Shown here one piece after another: positions 41,770 through 51,207 of a stretch of DNA of 64,000 bases (position 1 is the first letter of the stretch; every line of letters starts with the position of its first letter). This DNA is from Candidatus Enterococcus moelleringii (GTDB taxonomy: Bacteria; Bacillota; Bacilli; Lactobacillales; Enterococcaceae), in NCBI RefSeq assembly GCF_017377575.1, contig NZ_JAFREM010000002.1, positions 96,419 through 160,418 on the forward strand, in the 5' to 3' direction. Both the position numbers and the translations under genes were made by a program. The notes beneath the pieces are model-generated. The model saw only the letters and a list, made by a program, of their open reading frames with translations. It ran no database searches and had not been told where the DNA came from.

Positions 41770-44700
41770 TTATTTAGCTTGACCAGCTAAGAATACAAAG
41801 TATAATTTTCCATCTGAACCAATGAAGTAAGAAACACTGTAGTGAGTGATTTCAAAATCTCTTAAGTTTGCGTCATGTCCTGGGCTATTTTTCCAAATAT
41901 CAAATACCTTTTTAGCTAATGATTCACCAGAAAGATATCTCCAATCAGAAATACCTCCTGCAATATTTTCAATAATCCCGTTAAATGGTGATGTTCCACC
42001 ATTAACATCTAAAACTGCTGTTGCCCAACCATTACCATTAGGTCTTATATGAGAGAATTTTGTTTCAATCTCTTTAGCTCGTAAATCTGCCGCTTTATCT
42101 AAAATTGAATTTGTATTAATAGTAGATACTCCAGATTCATCTCGATAATCATTTAACATTTGAGTAAATGTATCTTTAAATTGTTTTGCTTCTTGTTCAC
42201 TATTAGCAACAGTTTGAGCATTAGGATCTTTCTTATTATTTTGCATTTCCATGAAAATTCTGAAGTCAGCCATGATTGCATTAATCTCTTCGATCGATGT
42301 TGCTCGATTTACTTGTGAAAGATATCCAACTCCATTCATTCCAAGGCCGGCTCTTTGAATTTCATCAAGCGCTTCTCGTTTTACTTCTTCCAAAGTTTTT
42401 TCTGTTTCAGGTTTATTTGCTTCATTTTGAGCATTTGCTGCGGTAACTGCTGTATTAACTTGAGAAACAGTTGTTGCTGCATTTACTTGGTTGATAAACT
42501 GGTTTTTCTCAGTTGTTGATAGATATTCCAATCCATTAATTTGAGTAATTGCATTTGTTTTAGCTTCAGCTAATTCTTTTGCAGCTTGTTCATCTTTGTC
42601 ATTTTGATCAGAAAGGTCTTGAGCATTAGCTACGATTTGATTGACATCATTAACTGTAGTTGCTGCATTGACCTGATCAATAAAGCTTTGTTTTTGATCT
42701 TTTAGGTTAAGTGCTTCGATCGTTGTTAATGCTTGATCTTTAGCTTCTTGTAATTCTCTAGCAGTCTGTTCTTCTTGATCAACTCGATCATTTTCATCTG
42801 AAACTGCTTGAGCTTCTGCGACGATTTGATTGATTTGAGCGATTGTTGTAGCAGCGTTCAATCGGTTGATAAATTCATCTTTTCGATCTTTTAGATTCAT
42901 TGAATTACAAGTTGAGGTTGCCTGAGTTCTAGCATTTGCTAACTCTTGAGCATCTTGATTGTTTTGATCTGATATAAGTTGAGCATCAGCTACGATTTCA
43001 TCTACCTGCGTAACAGATGTTGCTGCATTGACTTGATCAATAAAACTTTGCTTTTGCTCTTTCAAATTCATACCTTCAAGTTGAGTTAACGCATTTTGCT
43101 TAGCTTCTGCTAATTCTCTAGCATCCTGTTCATCTTGATCATTAGCATCAGAAACATTTTGTGCTTCTGTTAATACTCGCTCAATAACCGAAACTGATTG
43201 GGCAGCATTTACTTGGTCAACGAAGCTTTGTTTTTGCTCTTTTAGATTTAACGTATCGAGTTTGGCTAATGCTTCGGTTTTTGCTTGAGCCAGCTCCTGT
43301 GCATCCTGTTCATCAGCATCATTTTGATCAGAAATGGCTTGGGCATTAGCAACAATTTGATTGACTTGTTCGACAGAGGTGGCTGCACTGACTTGCGTTT
43401 TGAACGAATTTAACTGGTCTTTCAAATTCATCCCTTCAAGTTTAGCAACAGCTTCTTCTTTTGCCTGAGCCAGCTTTCTAGCGTCTTCTTCTTTGGCGTT
43501 GTTTTCATCGGAAATGGCTTTCGCGTTAGCTACAATCGTATTCACTCGATCAATGGTTGAAGCATTTTCAACCTGATCAACAAATTGAGCTTTCTCATCA
43601 TCTGACAAATTGAACAAAGCAATTTCTTCTTTGGCTTTGGTTTTCGCTGCTTGTAATTGGTCTTTTGCATCGTTCTCATCCGAAATGGCTGTTGCTTGGT
43701 TTACAATCTGAGTTACTTCATCAATTGTTGCAGCAGCTTCGACTTGAGAGATGAATGCTTGTTTTTCATCATCCGAAATATTCATTCCGTTGATTTGATC
43801 TTTTGCAGTTGTTTTAGCTGACGCTAAGTTTGCTAAATCATTTGCTTCATTTTGAGCAGCTTGTAAAGCTTGATTGACTGCTTCGACCGAAGTAGCATCA
43901 TTGATTTGAGTTTGGTAAGCTGCTTTTGATTCGTCTGGTAAGGTCAGGCTTTCTAATTGAGCAAGCGCAGTTGTTTTCGCTTCTTGCAAGGCCTTCGCTG
44001 CTTGTTCTTCATCGTACTGAGCTTTCAATTCAGCATTTTTAGCTTGGGCTTCGGCAACCACACTATCAATTTCACCTTTAGATAGAGAAGAGTTGATTCT
44101 AGCAACATAGCCGTCAACCAATTCCTGTGTTAAGTATTCCAAAGGTTTTAACTGATTAATCGCATTTGCACGATCTACTTTTAATTCAATTGCTGCAATT
44201 TGCTGCTTCACATCTTCAATCTGAGCTTTTAGATCATCGACAACTTTTTGTTTTTCTGCAACAATTTGTTCTAGTTCAGCAATCGATTGCTGCGGACGAT
44301 TTTGCTTCGCAGTTTCTAATTCAGCAATTTTGGCTACTTCTGCTGAAGTGTCGCAATTAGCTAACTCCGCTTGCTTAGCTGCTATTTGACCGTCAACAGC
44401 TGCAACTTGGTTTTGTTTCTCAGTTACGACTGCTTGGGCTTGGTTAACTTGATTGCTTGTGCCGTCGTAAGCAGCTTGTGCCGTTTGCAATGCAGCTTCT
44501 GCATTAGCTATTTGTTCAGCGTCACCAGTCTCTTGGATGGCATTGAGCGCAGCTTGAGCAGCGGTGACAGCAGCTTGCGCTTCCTGTTGTGTTGCCAAGG
44601 CAGCATCCAGGGTTCCTTGTGCTGTTGCTAGTTCTGCATCCGCAGCGGCTTTTTGTGTATTAAGTGTAGCAATCTCATTTTCGATAGTCGCTTTATTGGT

Positions 44701-45597
44701 TTCTTTTTCAGCAACTGTATTTTGCAACGCAGCAATTTCTGCATCGTAATCAATGTTTTCCTCAGCTTTAGCTGCATCCAGATTTTGTTGGGCAGTTGCC
44801 AATTCTTGTTCAGCAACGACTAATTTGGCTTCCAATTCTGCTAAAAGAGCTTTCAGCTTTTCCAGTTCTGTCTGATTATCAGGCTGCTCAGGAACAACCG
44901 GTTTTTCAGGATCGGTTGGTGTCGTTGGCTCAGTCGGCTTTTCAGGATTACTTGGTGTTTCTGGATTAACAGGTGTCTCTGGTGTTCCCGGATTAGTAGG
45001 ACTGGTAGTTGAACCGGTAGTTGATCCATTGCCATTCGTAGTACCACCTGTATTTGGAACCTGTGGTCTAGCTGCTTGTGTACTTGATGAACCGTTTGAT
45101 GCTGGTGCAGCAACTGTATTTTGCGGTGTGTCAGAAGCTTGACCTGCAACCGGTAGATCTGGATTTTGCTTCTGATCATCGGTAACTACCGTATCTCCGA
45201 TTACGTTCCCTTGTGGATCGGTAACCGTTACGTGATTGCCATCCCAAGAGATCACGGTTCCAACTGGCAAGGTGTATTGTTCGCCATCTTTGAAGCCATT
45301 GTCATACAGTAATTGCATAGGGTCCTTAATATTTATCGCTAACCCAATGTTATAAACCGTATCTCCTTCAATCATCGTAAGCGACTTCTGACCCTCCGTG
45401 ATTCGGCTAGCAATTTGTTCAACGGTATTAGGTACCCATGCAGCAGCATCCACTGATACGCTGTCCATCATCATACCGCCAAATAAAAGCGTGCCGAAGA
45501 CCATTCCTTTGACTAACCACCCATGTTTTCCTTTGACCATTTTTGCTCGATATTTCTTTTCCGATGCAAAAACATTATTGAAAATACTACTTTTCAT
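41770..45597 (-). CDS. Large secreted surface protein: 11 helical repeats and a C-terminal CAP domain
   Basis: A 1275-residue exported protein. The N-terminus has a KxYKxGKxW-like signal (KKYRAKMVKGKHGW, then a hydrophobic stretch to SVSVDAAA). Residues 55-130 may be a LysM-like or entry domain (GDTVYNIGLAINIKDPMQLL). A Ser/Thr/Pro-rich region with PETP/PEKP repeats ends near 240, followed by coiled coil to about 475. From about 478 to 1131 come eleven repeats of 50-63 residues, each with a core like FIDQVNAATTVNDVNQIVANA; these resemble GA-type three-helix modules. The last 135 residues are a CAP/SCP domain (FSHIRPNGNG, ENIAGG, IWKNSPGHDANLRD). No LPXTG motif is present, so it is released or held non-covalently. 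ATG with AGGGGG upstream. Confidence 0.85.
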   Translation of the reverse strand: MKSSIFNNVFASEKKYRAKMVKGKHGWLVKGMVFGTLLFGGMMMDSVSVDAAAWVPNTVEQIASRITEGQKSLTMIEGDTVYNIGLAINIKDPMQLLYDNGFKDGEQYTLPVGTVISWDGNHVTVTDPQGNVIGDTVVTDDQKQNPDLPVAGQASDTPQNTVAAPASNGSSSTQAARPQVPNTGGTTNGNGSTTGSTTSPTNPGTPETPVNPETPSNPEKPTEPTTPTDPEKPVVPEQPDNQTELEKLKALLAELEAKLVVAEQELATAQQNLDAAKAEENIDYDAEIAALQNTVAEKETNKATIENEIATLNTQKAAADAELATAQGTLDAALATQQEAQAAVTAAQAALNAIQETGDAEQIANAEAALQTAQAAYDGTSNQVNQAQAVVTEKQNQVAAVDGQIAAKQAELANCDTSAEVAKIAELETAKQNRPQQSIAELEQIVAEKQKVVDDLKAQIEDVKQQIAAIELKVDRANAINQLKPLEYLTQELVDGYVARINSSLSKGEIDSVVAEAQAKNAELKAQYDEEQAAKALQEAKTTALAQLESLTLPDESKAAYQTQINDATSVEAVNQALQAAQNEANDLANLASAKTTAKDQINGMNISDDEKQAFISQVEAAATIDEVTQIVNQATAISDENDAKDQLQAAKTKAKEEIALFNLSDDEKAQFVDQVENASTIDRVNTIVANAKAISDENNAKEEDARKLAQAKEEAVAKLEGMNLKDQLNSFKTQVSAATSVEQVNQIVANAQAISDQNDADEQDAQELAQAKTEALAKLDTLNLKEQKQSFVDQVNAAQSVSVIERVLTEAQNVSDANDQDEQDARELAEAKQNALTQLEGMNLKEQKQSFIDQVNAATSVTQVDEIVADAQLISDQNNQDAQELANARTQATSTCNSMNLKDRKDEFINRLNAATTIAQINQIVAEAQAVSDENDRVDQEEQTARELQEAKDQALTTIEALNLKDQKQSFIDQVNAATTVNDVNQIVANAQDLSDQNDKDEQAAKELAEAKTNAITQINGLEYLSTTEKNQFINQVNAATTVSQVNTAVTAANAQNEANKPETEKTLEEVKREALDEIQRAGLGMNGVGYLSQVNRATSIEEINAIMADFRIFMEMQNNKKDPNAQTVANSEQEAKQFKDTFTQMLNDYRDESGVSTINTNSILDKAADLRAKEIETKFSHIRPNGNGWATAVLDVNGGTSPFNGIIENIAGGISDWRYLSGESLAKKVFDIWKNSPGHDANLRDFEITHYSVSYFIGSDGKLYFVFLAGQAK

Positions 45598-45693
45598 TTA
45601 GCTAACCCCCTATAAATTTATTGTGAAACTATTCTTAACTCATTAATTATAAAATATGACCTGTTCATAAAATGACCACTTATGAAATGGTCG

Positions 45694-45723
45694 AAAAAAG
45701 CCTAGCGAAAAATCGCTAAGCTT
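45694..45723 (-). terminator. Terminator of the DUF4767 lipoprotein gene
   Basis: AAGCCTAGCGA and TCGCTAAGCTT pair with one mismatch around AAAA. On the minus strand a TTTTTT run follows. Confidence 0.8.
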
Positions 45724-45728
45724 ATAGT

Positions 45729-46718
45729 TTATCTTGGTACGACTACGTCTTTAGGTATACCGGTACTTCGTTTATTCAGGTCTTCGATCGTAAATGATTC
45801 CCACATAATTCGGACTGTGCCGTCAGCATTTGGTGTAAGAGTATATTCTTCAAAGCCCTTAGCTCCAGAATACTGCCTCAGCATAACGCTGCCATTGTCT
45901 AGAATAAGATAATTTCCTCCGTCAGATATGCCGGGGATATCCCCTTTGTTTACCAAATGACCTGATGCATCTGAAAAAGGGAGCTGTTCTCTTAATAGTA
46001 AACTTTTCGCTTCTTCATAACTTATAGGCGCAGCAGCTGCTTCAGGTTGCTCACTTATTTGGACGGGAGAATTATTGACAATTTGAGCAAAGCCATTTTT
46101 CAGGTCCTGATTTTCGGTGTCTTTAAACTTAGCAGCTCGGGTTTCATAGTAGCCGGTTAATTCGCAAATTAGGACGCGGGGTTCACCATTATAAAAGGCA
46201 AATAAATAGCAGTGCTTGCCCATACCAGGTTCTCCCGTATCAAAATCTGAATATACGGCGACTGCTTGATAGCCTTGCCCGCTTTCACCATCTTCTGACC
46301 AGCTCATTTCGGTTTGCTGCTCATTTACAAAGAAAGCGACTTCTCCTGAGAGTATATGATCGGGGACTTGAAAAACGTAGTGCTTCACACTATTGCCTTT
46401 TCCGTAGGCTCGATACTCTTGACCCATTGTCTGTCCCCAGCTTGCCATAAACTGATCCAGTTGTTGGGCTTTTTCTGGATTCCATAAAGTAGTTTGCACT
46501 GGTTCAGTGCTAGATTCTTGAGTTGTACTGCTTGAAGAGGACGTTACATTACTTGCTTGTCCCGTGTTTTCCTCTGTAGTGCTGCTTTCTGCAACCGCCT
46601 GACTGGAACTTGTTGAATGGTTCTCAGCTGTCTTTTGAGCTTCTTTTTTAGGGGAACAACCAGATAAAAAGACAGCGCCTAAAATAGTTAAATACATCAT
46701 CTTCTTCTTAATTTTCAT
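45729..46718 (-). CDS. DUF4767-type lipoprotein
   Basis: A 329-residue lipoprotein. The signal peptide ends in the lipobox FLSGCSPKK. A Ser/Thr/Glu linker follows, then a globular part with WNPEKAQQLDQFMASWGQTM and QEYRAYGKGNSVKHYVFQ, the pattern of DUF4767 domains of enterococci and lactobacilli. Start 46718 follows GGAG closely, with a second ATG just upstream at 46721. The gene is 25 bases after a second lipoprotein gene, and both share Ser-rich linkers. Function unknown. Confidence 0.75.
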   Translation of the reverse strand: MKIKKKMMYLTILGAVFLSGCSPKKEAQKTAENHSTSSSQAVAESSTTEENTGQASNVTSSSSSTTQESSTEPVQTTLWNPEKAQQLDQFMASWGQTMGQEYRAYGKGNSVKHYVFQVPDHILSGEVAFFVNEQQTEMSWSEDGESGQGYQAVAVYSDFDTGEPGMGKHCYLFAFYNGEPRVLICELTGYYETRAAKFKDTENQDLKNGFAQIVNNSPVQISEQPEAAAAPISYEEAKSLLLREQLPFSDASGHLVNKGDIPGISDGGNYLILDNGSVMLRQYSGAKGFEEYTLTPNADGTVRIMWESFTIEDLNKRSTGIPKDVVVPR

Positions 46719-46743
46719 CATCTCCGTTTCAAGTGTGAGTGTG

Positions 46744-47406
46744 TTAGAATTTTTCAAATTGTGAAAGGCCGGTAACATTTTCGTTGAATAATAAATGAGG
46801 ATTCTCGAAAGTGAGATGCCCATTTGGGTAAATATAGATACCTGTTGTTACCACGTTTTCGGGGCTGGTAAAGCGTATTTGAATATAATTAGCCGCAAAC
46901 CCGGCATCTTGCTTAGCATAGTCATCGTAGTTGTCTACATAATGTGGAAAGCCTTCTAGGGTTTGTTTAACGCCATTTTCCGAAATTTGATACGTTCCGT
47001 TGCTTTCGAGAACTACACCATTGGTATCATTTTTGTCGGAGGACATTTTTAGCGAAAAGGTTCCGTCCTCTCTGAAGCTGATTTCAGAAATCTCATGATA
47101 GAAGGTCATGCCTTCAGCTAATGAATTGGAGTAGGTCCACTCACCAAGCAGTTTAGATTTGAAGTCATCTATCACTAGTTGGTAGTATTTTTCTGTAGAA
47201 CTGGACTCTTGGGTAGCGCTGCTTATTTGCATACTAGATGATTCTTCGATATAAGAAGTACTGGATGAACTGCTTTCTTGAGTAGATGAAGAAGATGTAA
47301 CACTAGTAGAACTACTTTCAACTGGTACTTCATTAGCTTCTTCTGTATTGCAGCCGGCAAGTACTAGAATGGCTAAAGCTAATGGGCAAATATATCGTTT
47401 TTTCAT
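46744..47406 (-). CDS. Lipoprotein with Ser-rich linker
   Basis: A 220-residue lipoprotein with a lipobox LVLAGCNTEE, a linker of about 50 residues of almost pure Ser/Thr/Glu, and a globular domain (ISFREDGTFSLKMSSDKND; ITFT-like strands VTTGIYIYPNGHLTF). The domain reads like a small beta-sandwich of unknown function. ATG with AGGAGGA upstream. First gene of a two-gene lipoprotein operon. Confidence 0.72.
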   Translation of the reverse strand: MKKRYICPLALAILVLAGCNTEEANEVPVESSSTSVTSSSSTQESSSSSTSYIEESSSMQISSATQESSSTEKYYQLVIDDFKSKLLGEWTYSNSLAEGMTFYHEISEISFREDGTFSLKMSSDKNDTNGVVLESNGTYQISENGVKQTLEGFPHYVDNYDDYAKQDAGFAANYIQIRFTSPENVVTTGIYIYPNGHLTFENPHLLFNENVTGLSQFEKF

Positions 47407-47459
47407 AGTGATCCTCCTTTAGGTTGTGTCATTTTCCAGATAAATCAAGTATACAAAAA

Positions 47460-47484
47460 GAAGTGATCATAATATGATCACTTC
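47460..47484 (-). terminator. Terminator of the WYL regulator gene
   Basis: GAAGTGATCATA and its mirror form a near-perfect hairpin that overlaps the stop codon. TTTTTG follows on the minus strand. Confidence 0.75.
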
Positions 47485-48476
47485 GGGGTTAATTCATAGC
47501 CATAATAATTTAAGGTACCAATCATATCCTGAATAATATAGTCCTTCACATGCTTCGGCGAAATGACTTTTACCATATCCCCTTGGCCCAGCAACCACAT
47601 TTTCACACCGTAACCATCATTGGCCTGCACTTCAATCCGGAAGCTCCCGTCTTCATTTTCCTTGGTGATTTTTGAATCAGGAAAACGATCCAATACATAA
47701 ACCGGGTCCCAGTAAAAATCCAGCACCAAAGTAATCGGATTTCCTAAAAAGGGGAGTTGGCCCGTTTGATTACGCAGCGCACCGCTTTCACAGCGGTCTT
47801 TATAAAGGGTCTTGTTTCGCGAGGAAACAATTCGCAGATTCACCATATTGTTAATTCGGAATTTATTCAAAGCAGCGAAATCCCGGTCATCCTGGGCTGT
47901 GTGAGAAGCAGACAGCATAAAGAAATACAAATCAGAAAAATGAATGGCATTAGGGATGCGCCGAAAGGTTCTCGTTTCTCCACACTTCGTATATTCAAAT
48001 TCGATCATAGCGCCATTAGTGATAGCATCGCAAAGCAAAGTAATTCGATCGAGAATATCTATTTCCGGCACCCCATGATAATAGAGTTCTTCGTTGGCAA
48101 TAAATTGCCGCAGCCTTTTCTTATCCTCTGATAGATCATGGAATTTATCGATAAATCGCGTCATTTCTTTAGTGTTGAAGGCTCGGCTGGCAAAAAGTAT
48201 TTTTAGCACAGCCAGCAATTCATCATCACTCAGAAAATTATTCTTTAGATAATCCGGCAGCTGATAAGCTCCTTTTCCTTCGCGGCTCAAGGTGCCTAGA
48301 TAAGGAAGGTAAGCAGGAGAGCTGCTGTTTTCTTCCAAAACTTCTTCGATAATAGCCATATCTCGTTGAATCGTGCTGCCTTGTTTTTGATATTCTTCCA
48401 TTAATTCCTTCTTCGTCAAAGTGGTACCATTTAACAATTGGATAAATATTTTAAGAATTCTCTTTTGGCCATTCAT
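47478..48476 (-). CDS. WYL-domain transcriptional regulator
   Basis: A 332-residue regulator. The N-terminal winged helix (RILKIFIQLLNGTTLTKKEL; STIQRDMAIIEEVL) is a DeoR/HTH_11 type. The middle is helical, and the WYL-type domain contains GAMIEFEYTKCGETRTFRRIPNAI and FYWDPVYVLDRFPDSKI. WYL domains sense nucleic acids or small ligands. ATG overlaps the upstream ECF gene by 26 bases, so the pair is co-transcribed. It may control that transporter. Confidence 0.87.
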   Translation of the reverse strand: MNGQKRILKIFIQLLNGTTLTKKELMEEYQKQGSTIQRDMAIIEEVLEENSSSPAYLPYLGTLSREGKGAYQLPDYLKNNFLSDDELLAVLKILFASRAFNTKEMTRFIDKFHDLSEDKKRLRQFIANEELYYHGVPEIDILDRITLLCDAITNGAMIEFEYTKCGETRTFRRIPNAIHFSDLYFFMLSASHTAQDDRDFAALNKFRINNMVNLRIVSSRNKTLYKDRCESGALRNQTGQLPFLGNPITLVLDFYWDPVYVLDRFPDSKITKENEDGSFRIEVQANDGYGVKMWLLGQGDMVKVISPKHVKDYIIQDMIGTLNYYGYELTPK

Positions 48477-49062
48477 TGCAATCCCCCTCGTAATAAAAAG
48501 AAGCTAAAAGCCGTTGCGTTTGCGAGCGGCTGTTTATCCAAGAAATCAAAAGACAGGAAATGATTTTATCAAAGATCCCATCGGTAACTGCACCCCAGTA
48601 GGCAGCAGTAATCATTTTTTTGCCCGAGGCTCGGAGGGAAAAGACAAGCAGGTCTGTCACCGATTTTTGCAGGCCGCCAAATCCACCATATAATAGTAAG
48701 CGAATCGGGGCACTTGCCAAGGAACCGATTAGAACCAGTAAGACTCCAGTTATAATTGCCTGGTAATAGGTAAATCCGTTTTTAGCACACAAATTCGCTG
48801 TGATGGCGATTACAACACTAACTAAACCAAAAGGCAAAGCCAGCGGACCATGAATAACTCCCAATAATAAATTAGTGCACAAGCCAGTAAGGATTCCATA
48901 TCTCATTTTGAAATTCACAGAAATAAAAATTGTCCCTAACGCATCTAAAAAGAGAAAGGGAATATGCGTAAAAGTGACAATTGAACCCAGAATGACATTG
49001 AGACAGACAGCCATTGCGCATAGAATGAAAATTCTCAGCGAGTTCTGTTGTTTGATTACCAA
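48451..49062 (-). CDS. ECF transporter S component (CD3073-like)
   Basis: A 203-residue membrane protein with five or six helices: LRIFILCAMAVCLNVILGSIV, FLFLDALGTIFISVNF, YGILTGLCTNLLLG. This matches substrate-specific S components of energy-coupling-factor importers; the AT and A modules would be encoded elsewhere. Start TTG 49062 follows AGGGGGTGG; the frame is open to 49092 without support. It overlaps the WYL regulator gene. The vitamin or nucleobase taken up is unknown. Confidence 0.75.
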   Translation of the reverse strand: MVIKQQNSLRIFILCAMAVCLNVILGSIVTFTHIPFLFLDALGTIFISVNFKMRYGILTGLCTNLLLGVIHGPLALPFGLVSVVIAITANLCAKNGFTYYQAIITGVLLVLIGSLASAPIRLLLYGGFGGLQKSVTDLLVFSLRASGKKMITAAYWGAVTDGIFDKIISCLLISWINSRSQTQRLLASFYYEGDCNEWPKENS

Positions 49063-49250
49063 AAAACCACCCCCTAGAACTTTAGTATACAATATTAAGT
49101 GTGCGTATTATGACTGTTTTCTTTCATGAAGCGTACTTTTGGGTATTTTACTTATTCGATTTCACATGATTTATTCCTATATTTTGAATAACATTTTGCT
49201 GCAAAAAGTAGCCTAATCATACTAGGTTTCCAATCAACAAAACTACAAAA

Positions 49251-49291
49251 GAAGCTGACAGCTGCTCAAATCTACTGCAGCTGTCAGCTTC
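49251..49291 (-). terminator. Terminator of the aldo/keto reductase gene
   Basis: A perfect 14-bp stem (GAAGCTGACAGCTG with CAGCTGTCAGCTTC) around a 13-base loop. It is followed by TTTTGTAGTTTT on the minus strand. Confidence 0.85.
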
Positions 49292-49295
49292 TATT

Positions 49296-50138
49296 TTATC
49301 TTCTACTCATCGTCCCCTTCAAAAACTCTTCATCGTTGGGATCGCCGGAACCTCGTTGGTTTTTATCAATAGAAGCGATCATGGACATTTCTTCATCCGT
49401 CAAGCTGAAGTCAAAGACATTGATATTTTGTGCGATGCGTTCGGCGTGAACGGATTTAGGAATCACGATGATGTCTCGTTGCAAGTGCCAGCGCAGAATG
49501 ACTTGGGCTACGGATTTGTCATGGGCTTCAGCGATTTTTACCAAAACAGGATCTTCTAACACATTGCTTTTTCCTTGGCCAAGCGGGCCCCAAGCTTCAT
49601 GAGCGATATCCATACTCTTCAAGTATTCGTTCAATTCTTTATGTTGGAAATAAGGATGAGTTTCTACTTGATCGACAGCCGGTTTGATTTTGGCGGTGGT
49701 CATCAATTTTTCCATATGGGGTTTTTCGAAATTGGACACACCAATGGATTTGATCAGGCCGTCATTGTACAAGCTTTCCATCGCCCGCCATTTTTCATTG
49801 TAGCCTTCGCTAGGCCAATGAATTAAATAGAGATCCAAGTAGTCCGTTTGCAGCTTCTTCAAGGACTCATGGAAAGCGGTGATTGTTTCGTCGTAGGTAG
49901 TATTGTTGTTCCAGACTTTTGACGTAATGAATAATTCTTCTCGCGGCACATCACTTTCAGCCAGCGCTTCCCCAAGCCATTCTTCGTTGTGATAGATCGT
50001 TGCGGTATCAAAGTGACGATAGCCGACTTTCAATGCTTCTGCCACGGCTGACTTCAAGTCGCCGGCATCTTGAACCTTGAAAACACCTAGACCTAATTGC
50101 GGGATCGTTTGACCATTGTTTAGTTTCAACTGTTCCAT
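49296..50138 (-). CDS. Aldo/keto reductase
   Basis: A 280-residue NADPH-dependent reductase. The catalytic residues lie in GYRHFDTATIYHNE (Asp, Tyr), FITSKVWNN (Lys) and YLDLYLIHWP (His). The cofactor site is IVIPKSVHAERIAQN. It starts at 50138 with AGGAGG upstream; the frame continues to 50207 without support. Such enzymes reduce methylglyoxal or 2,5-diketogluconate-like carbonyls. Monocistronic. Confidence 0.93.
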   Translation of the reverse strand: MEQLKLNNGQTIPQLGLGVFKVQDAGDLKSAVAEALKVGYRHFDTATIYHNEEWLGEALAESDVPREELFITSKVWNNNTTYDETITAFHESLKKLQTDYLDLYLIHWPSEGYNEKWRAMESLYNDGLIKSIGVSNFEKPHMEKLMTTAKIKPAVDQVETHPYFQHKELNEYLKSMDIAHEAWGPLGQGKSNVLEDPVLVKIAEAHDKSVAQVILRWHLQRDIIVIPKSVHAERIAQNINVFDFSLTDEEMSMIASIDKNQRGSGDPNDEEFLKGTMSRR

Positions 50139-50433
50139 TTGCGAAAACCTCCTATATAATTCGTTACATCTAAAAGTATAACGCAGCCACGGCTGTGCTG
50201 TAATCATTTAGCTTGAACCTTCTCAAATAAATTTCCCAACAGCTGAATCGAATAAAAGAATTCTTATCATGAGCGACGTGAATTGCTCGATCTTGCTTCA
50301 ATTTTTAAGGAATCGTTAACAAACCTATTTGCGGGAAAACCGTACCATCATTGGATTAGCAGCTCTTTTTCCACTTGCATAAGACAAGAATGAAAGACAG
50401 TAAAACTTTTTCTGAAATTACCAAACAAAGTAC
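50139..50433. other. Non-coding gap between divergent reductase and TetR genes
   Basis: Nothing gene-like was seen here. It holds the reductase leader. The TetR promoter and operators follow at 50434-50489. Confidence 0.4.
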
Positions 50434-50489
50434 TTGTATTCGTTAGTAAAAGGCGTATAATGACAAGTTGTCACATGACAGAGTGTCAT
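50434..50489 (+). promoter_or_regulatory. TetR promoter with two tandem palindromic operators
   Basis: TTGTAT (50434-50439), 16 bases, TATAAT (50456-50461). TGACAAGTTGTCA (50461-50473) and ATGACAGAGTGTCAT (50475-50489) follow at once, covering the transcription start. Both share TGACA/TGTCA half-sites, so they are probably autoregulatory operators of the TetR gene at 50522. Confidence 0.75.
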
Positions 50490-50521
50490 CGGAAATTATT
50501 TATAAGTTAGGGGGTAAGATT

Positions 50522-51181
50522 ATGCCTAAAGAAACCTTTTATCATTTGGCGGAAGATAAAAAGCAGCGAATCATGGATGCCGCCAAAAAAGAGTTTTCTA
50601 GAGTGCCATTAGGGGACGCTTCGATTGCCCGAATCATCAAGGATGCAGAGATTCCTAGAGGCAGCTTCTATCAGTACTTTGAAGACAAAGAGGATTTGTA
50701 TTTCTACTATTTTCAAAGTATGCGGCGGAATTTTCAACAGGAATTGAACTTGGCGATTGAACAAGCAAACGGAGACCTGTTTGAAGGCTTTGAGTTTTAT
50801 TTTTCAAAAATGGTCAGGGAAGTATTGCAGGGAACGAACGCCGCGTTTTATAAAAATCTGTTTATCAGTATGGATTATCGTTCGTTTCATAAAGTTGCGC
50901 CCCATTTTGGGAAAAGGCCCCAGGCGCCATGTCCGCCAGATCAGCAGCATAAAGAAGATCTGCAGGAATTTTACGATCGAGTGGATCTATCGCTATTGAA
51001 GGTAGCCGATCAGAAAGAGCTGCAGCTTTTGGTGAAAATGCTGATGCACACGGTGTTCTCGACGATTGCCGAGGGCTATCGCCACATGCAGGAAAACGAC
51101 GACCACTCAATTGATGAGGTCATGGCAGAGTTTACTTTGAAATTAAATTGGCTGAAAAACGGCGCCACAAAAAGCCGGTAA
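50522..51181 (+). CDS. TetR-family transcriptional regulator
   Basis: A 219-residue regulator. The helix-turn-helix region reads RIMDAAKKEFSRVPLGDASIARIIKDAEIPRGSFYQYFEDKEDLY in pattern, with the typical GSFYQYF. The C-terminal ligand domain is helical. ATG 50522 has TTAGGGGG upstream. It is 26 bases before the ABC exporter and shares its promoter, so it is probably the repressor of the whole operon and is relieved by an exported drug. Confidence 0.92.
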   Translation: MPKETFYHLAEDKKQRIMDAAKKEFSRVPLGDASIARIIKDAEIPRGSFYQYFEDKEDLYFYYFQSMRRNFQQELNLAIEQANGDLFEGFEFYFSKMVREVLQGTNAAFYKNLFISMDYRSFHKVAPHFGKRPQAPCPPDQQHKEDLQEFYDRVDLSLLKVADQKELQLLVKMLMHTVFSTIAEGYRHMQENDDHSIDEVMAEFTLKLNWLKNGATKSR

Positions 51182-51207
51182 ACAAATAGACAAGGAAGGT
51201 AACAAAC

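Noticed and set aside
44166..45179. Several 60-110 codon frames within the large surface protein gene
   Set aside because: They arise from repeats and biased composition in other frames; none has a ribosome site.
41770..45597. LPXTG-anchored adhesin
   Set aside because: The C-terminus is a CAP domain ending in AGQAK; no sortase signal is present.
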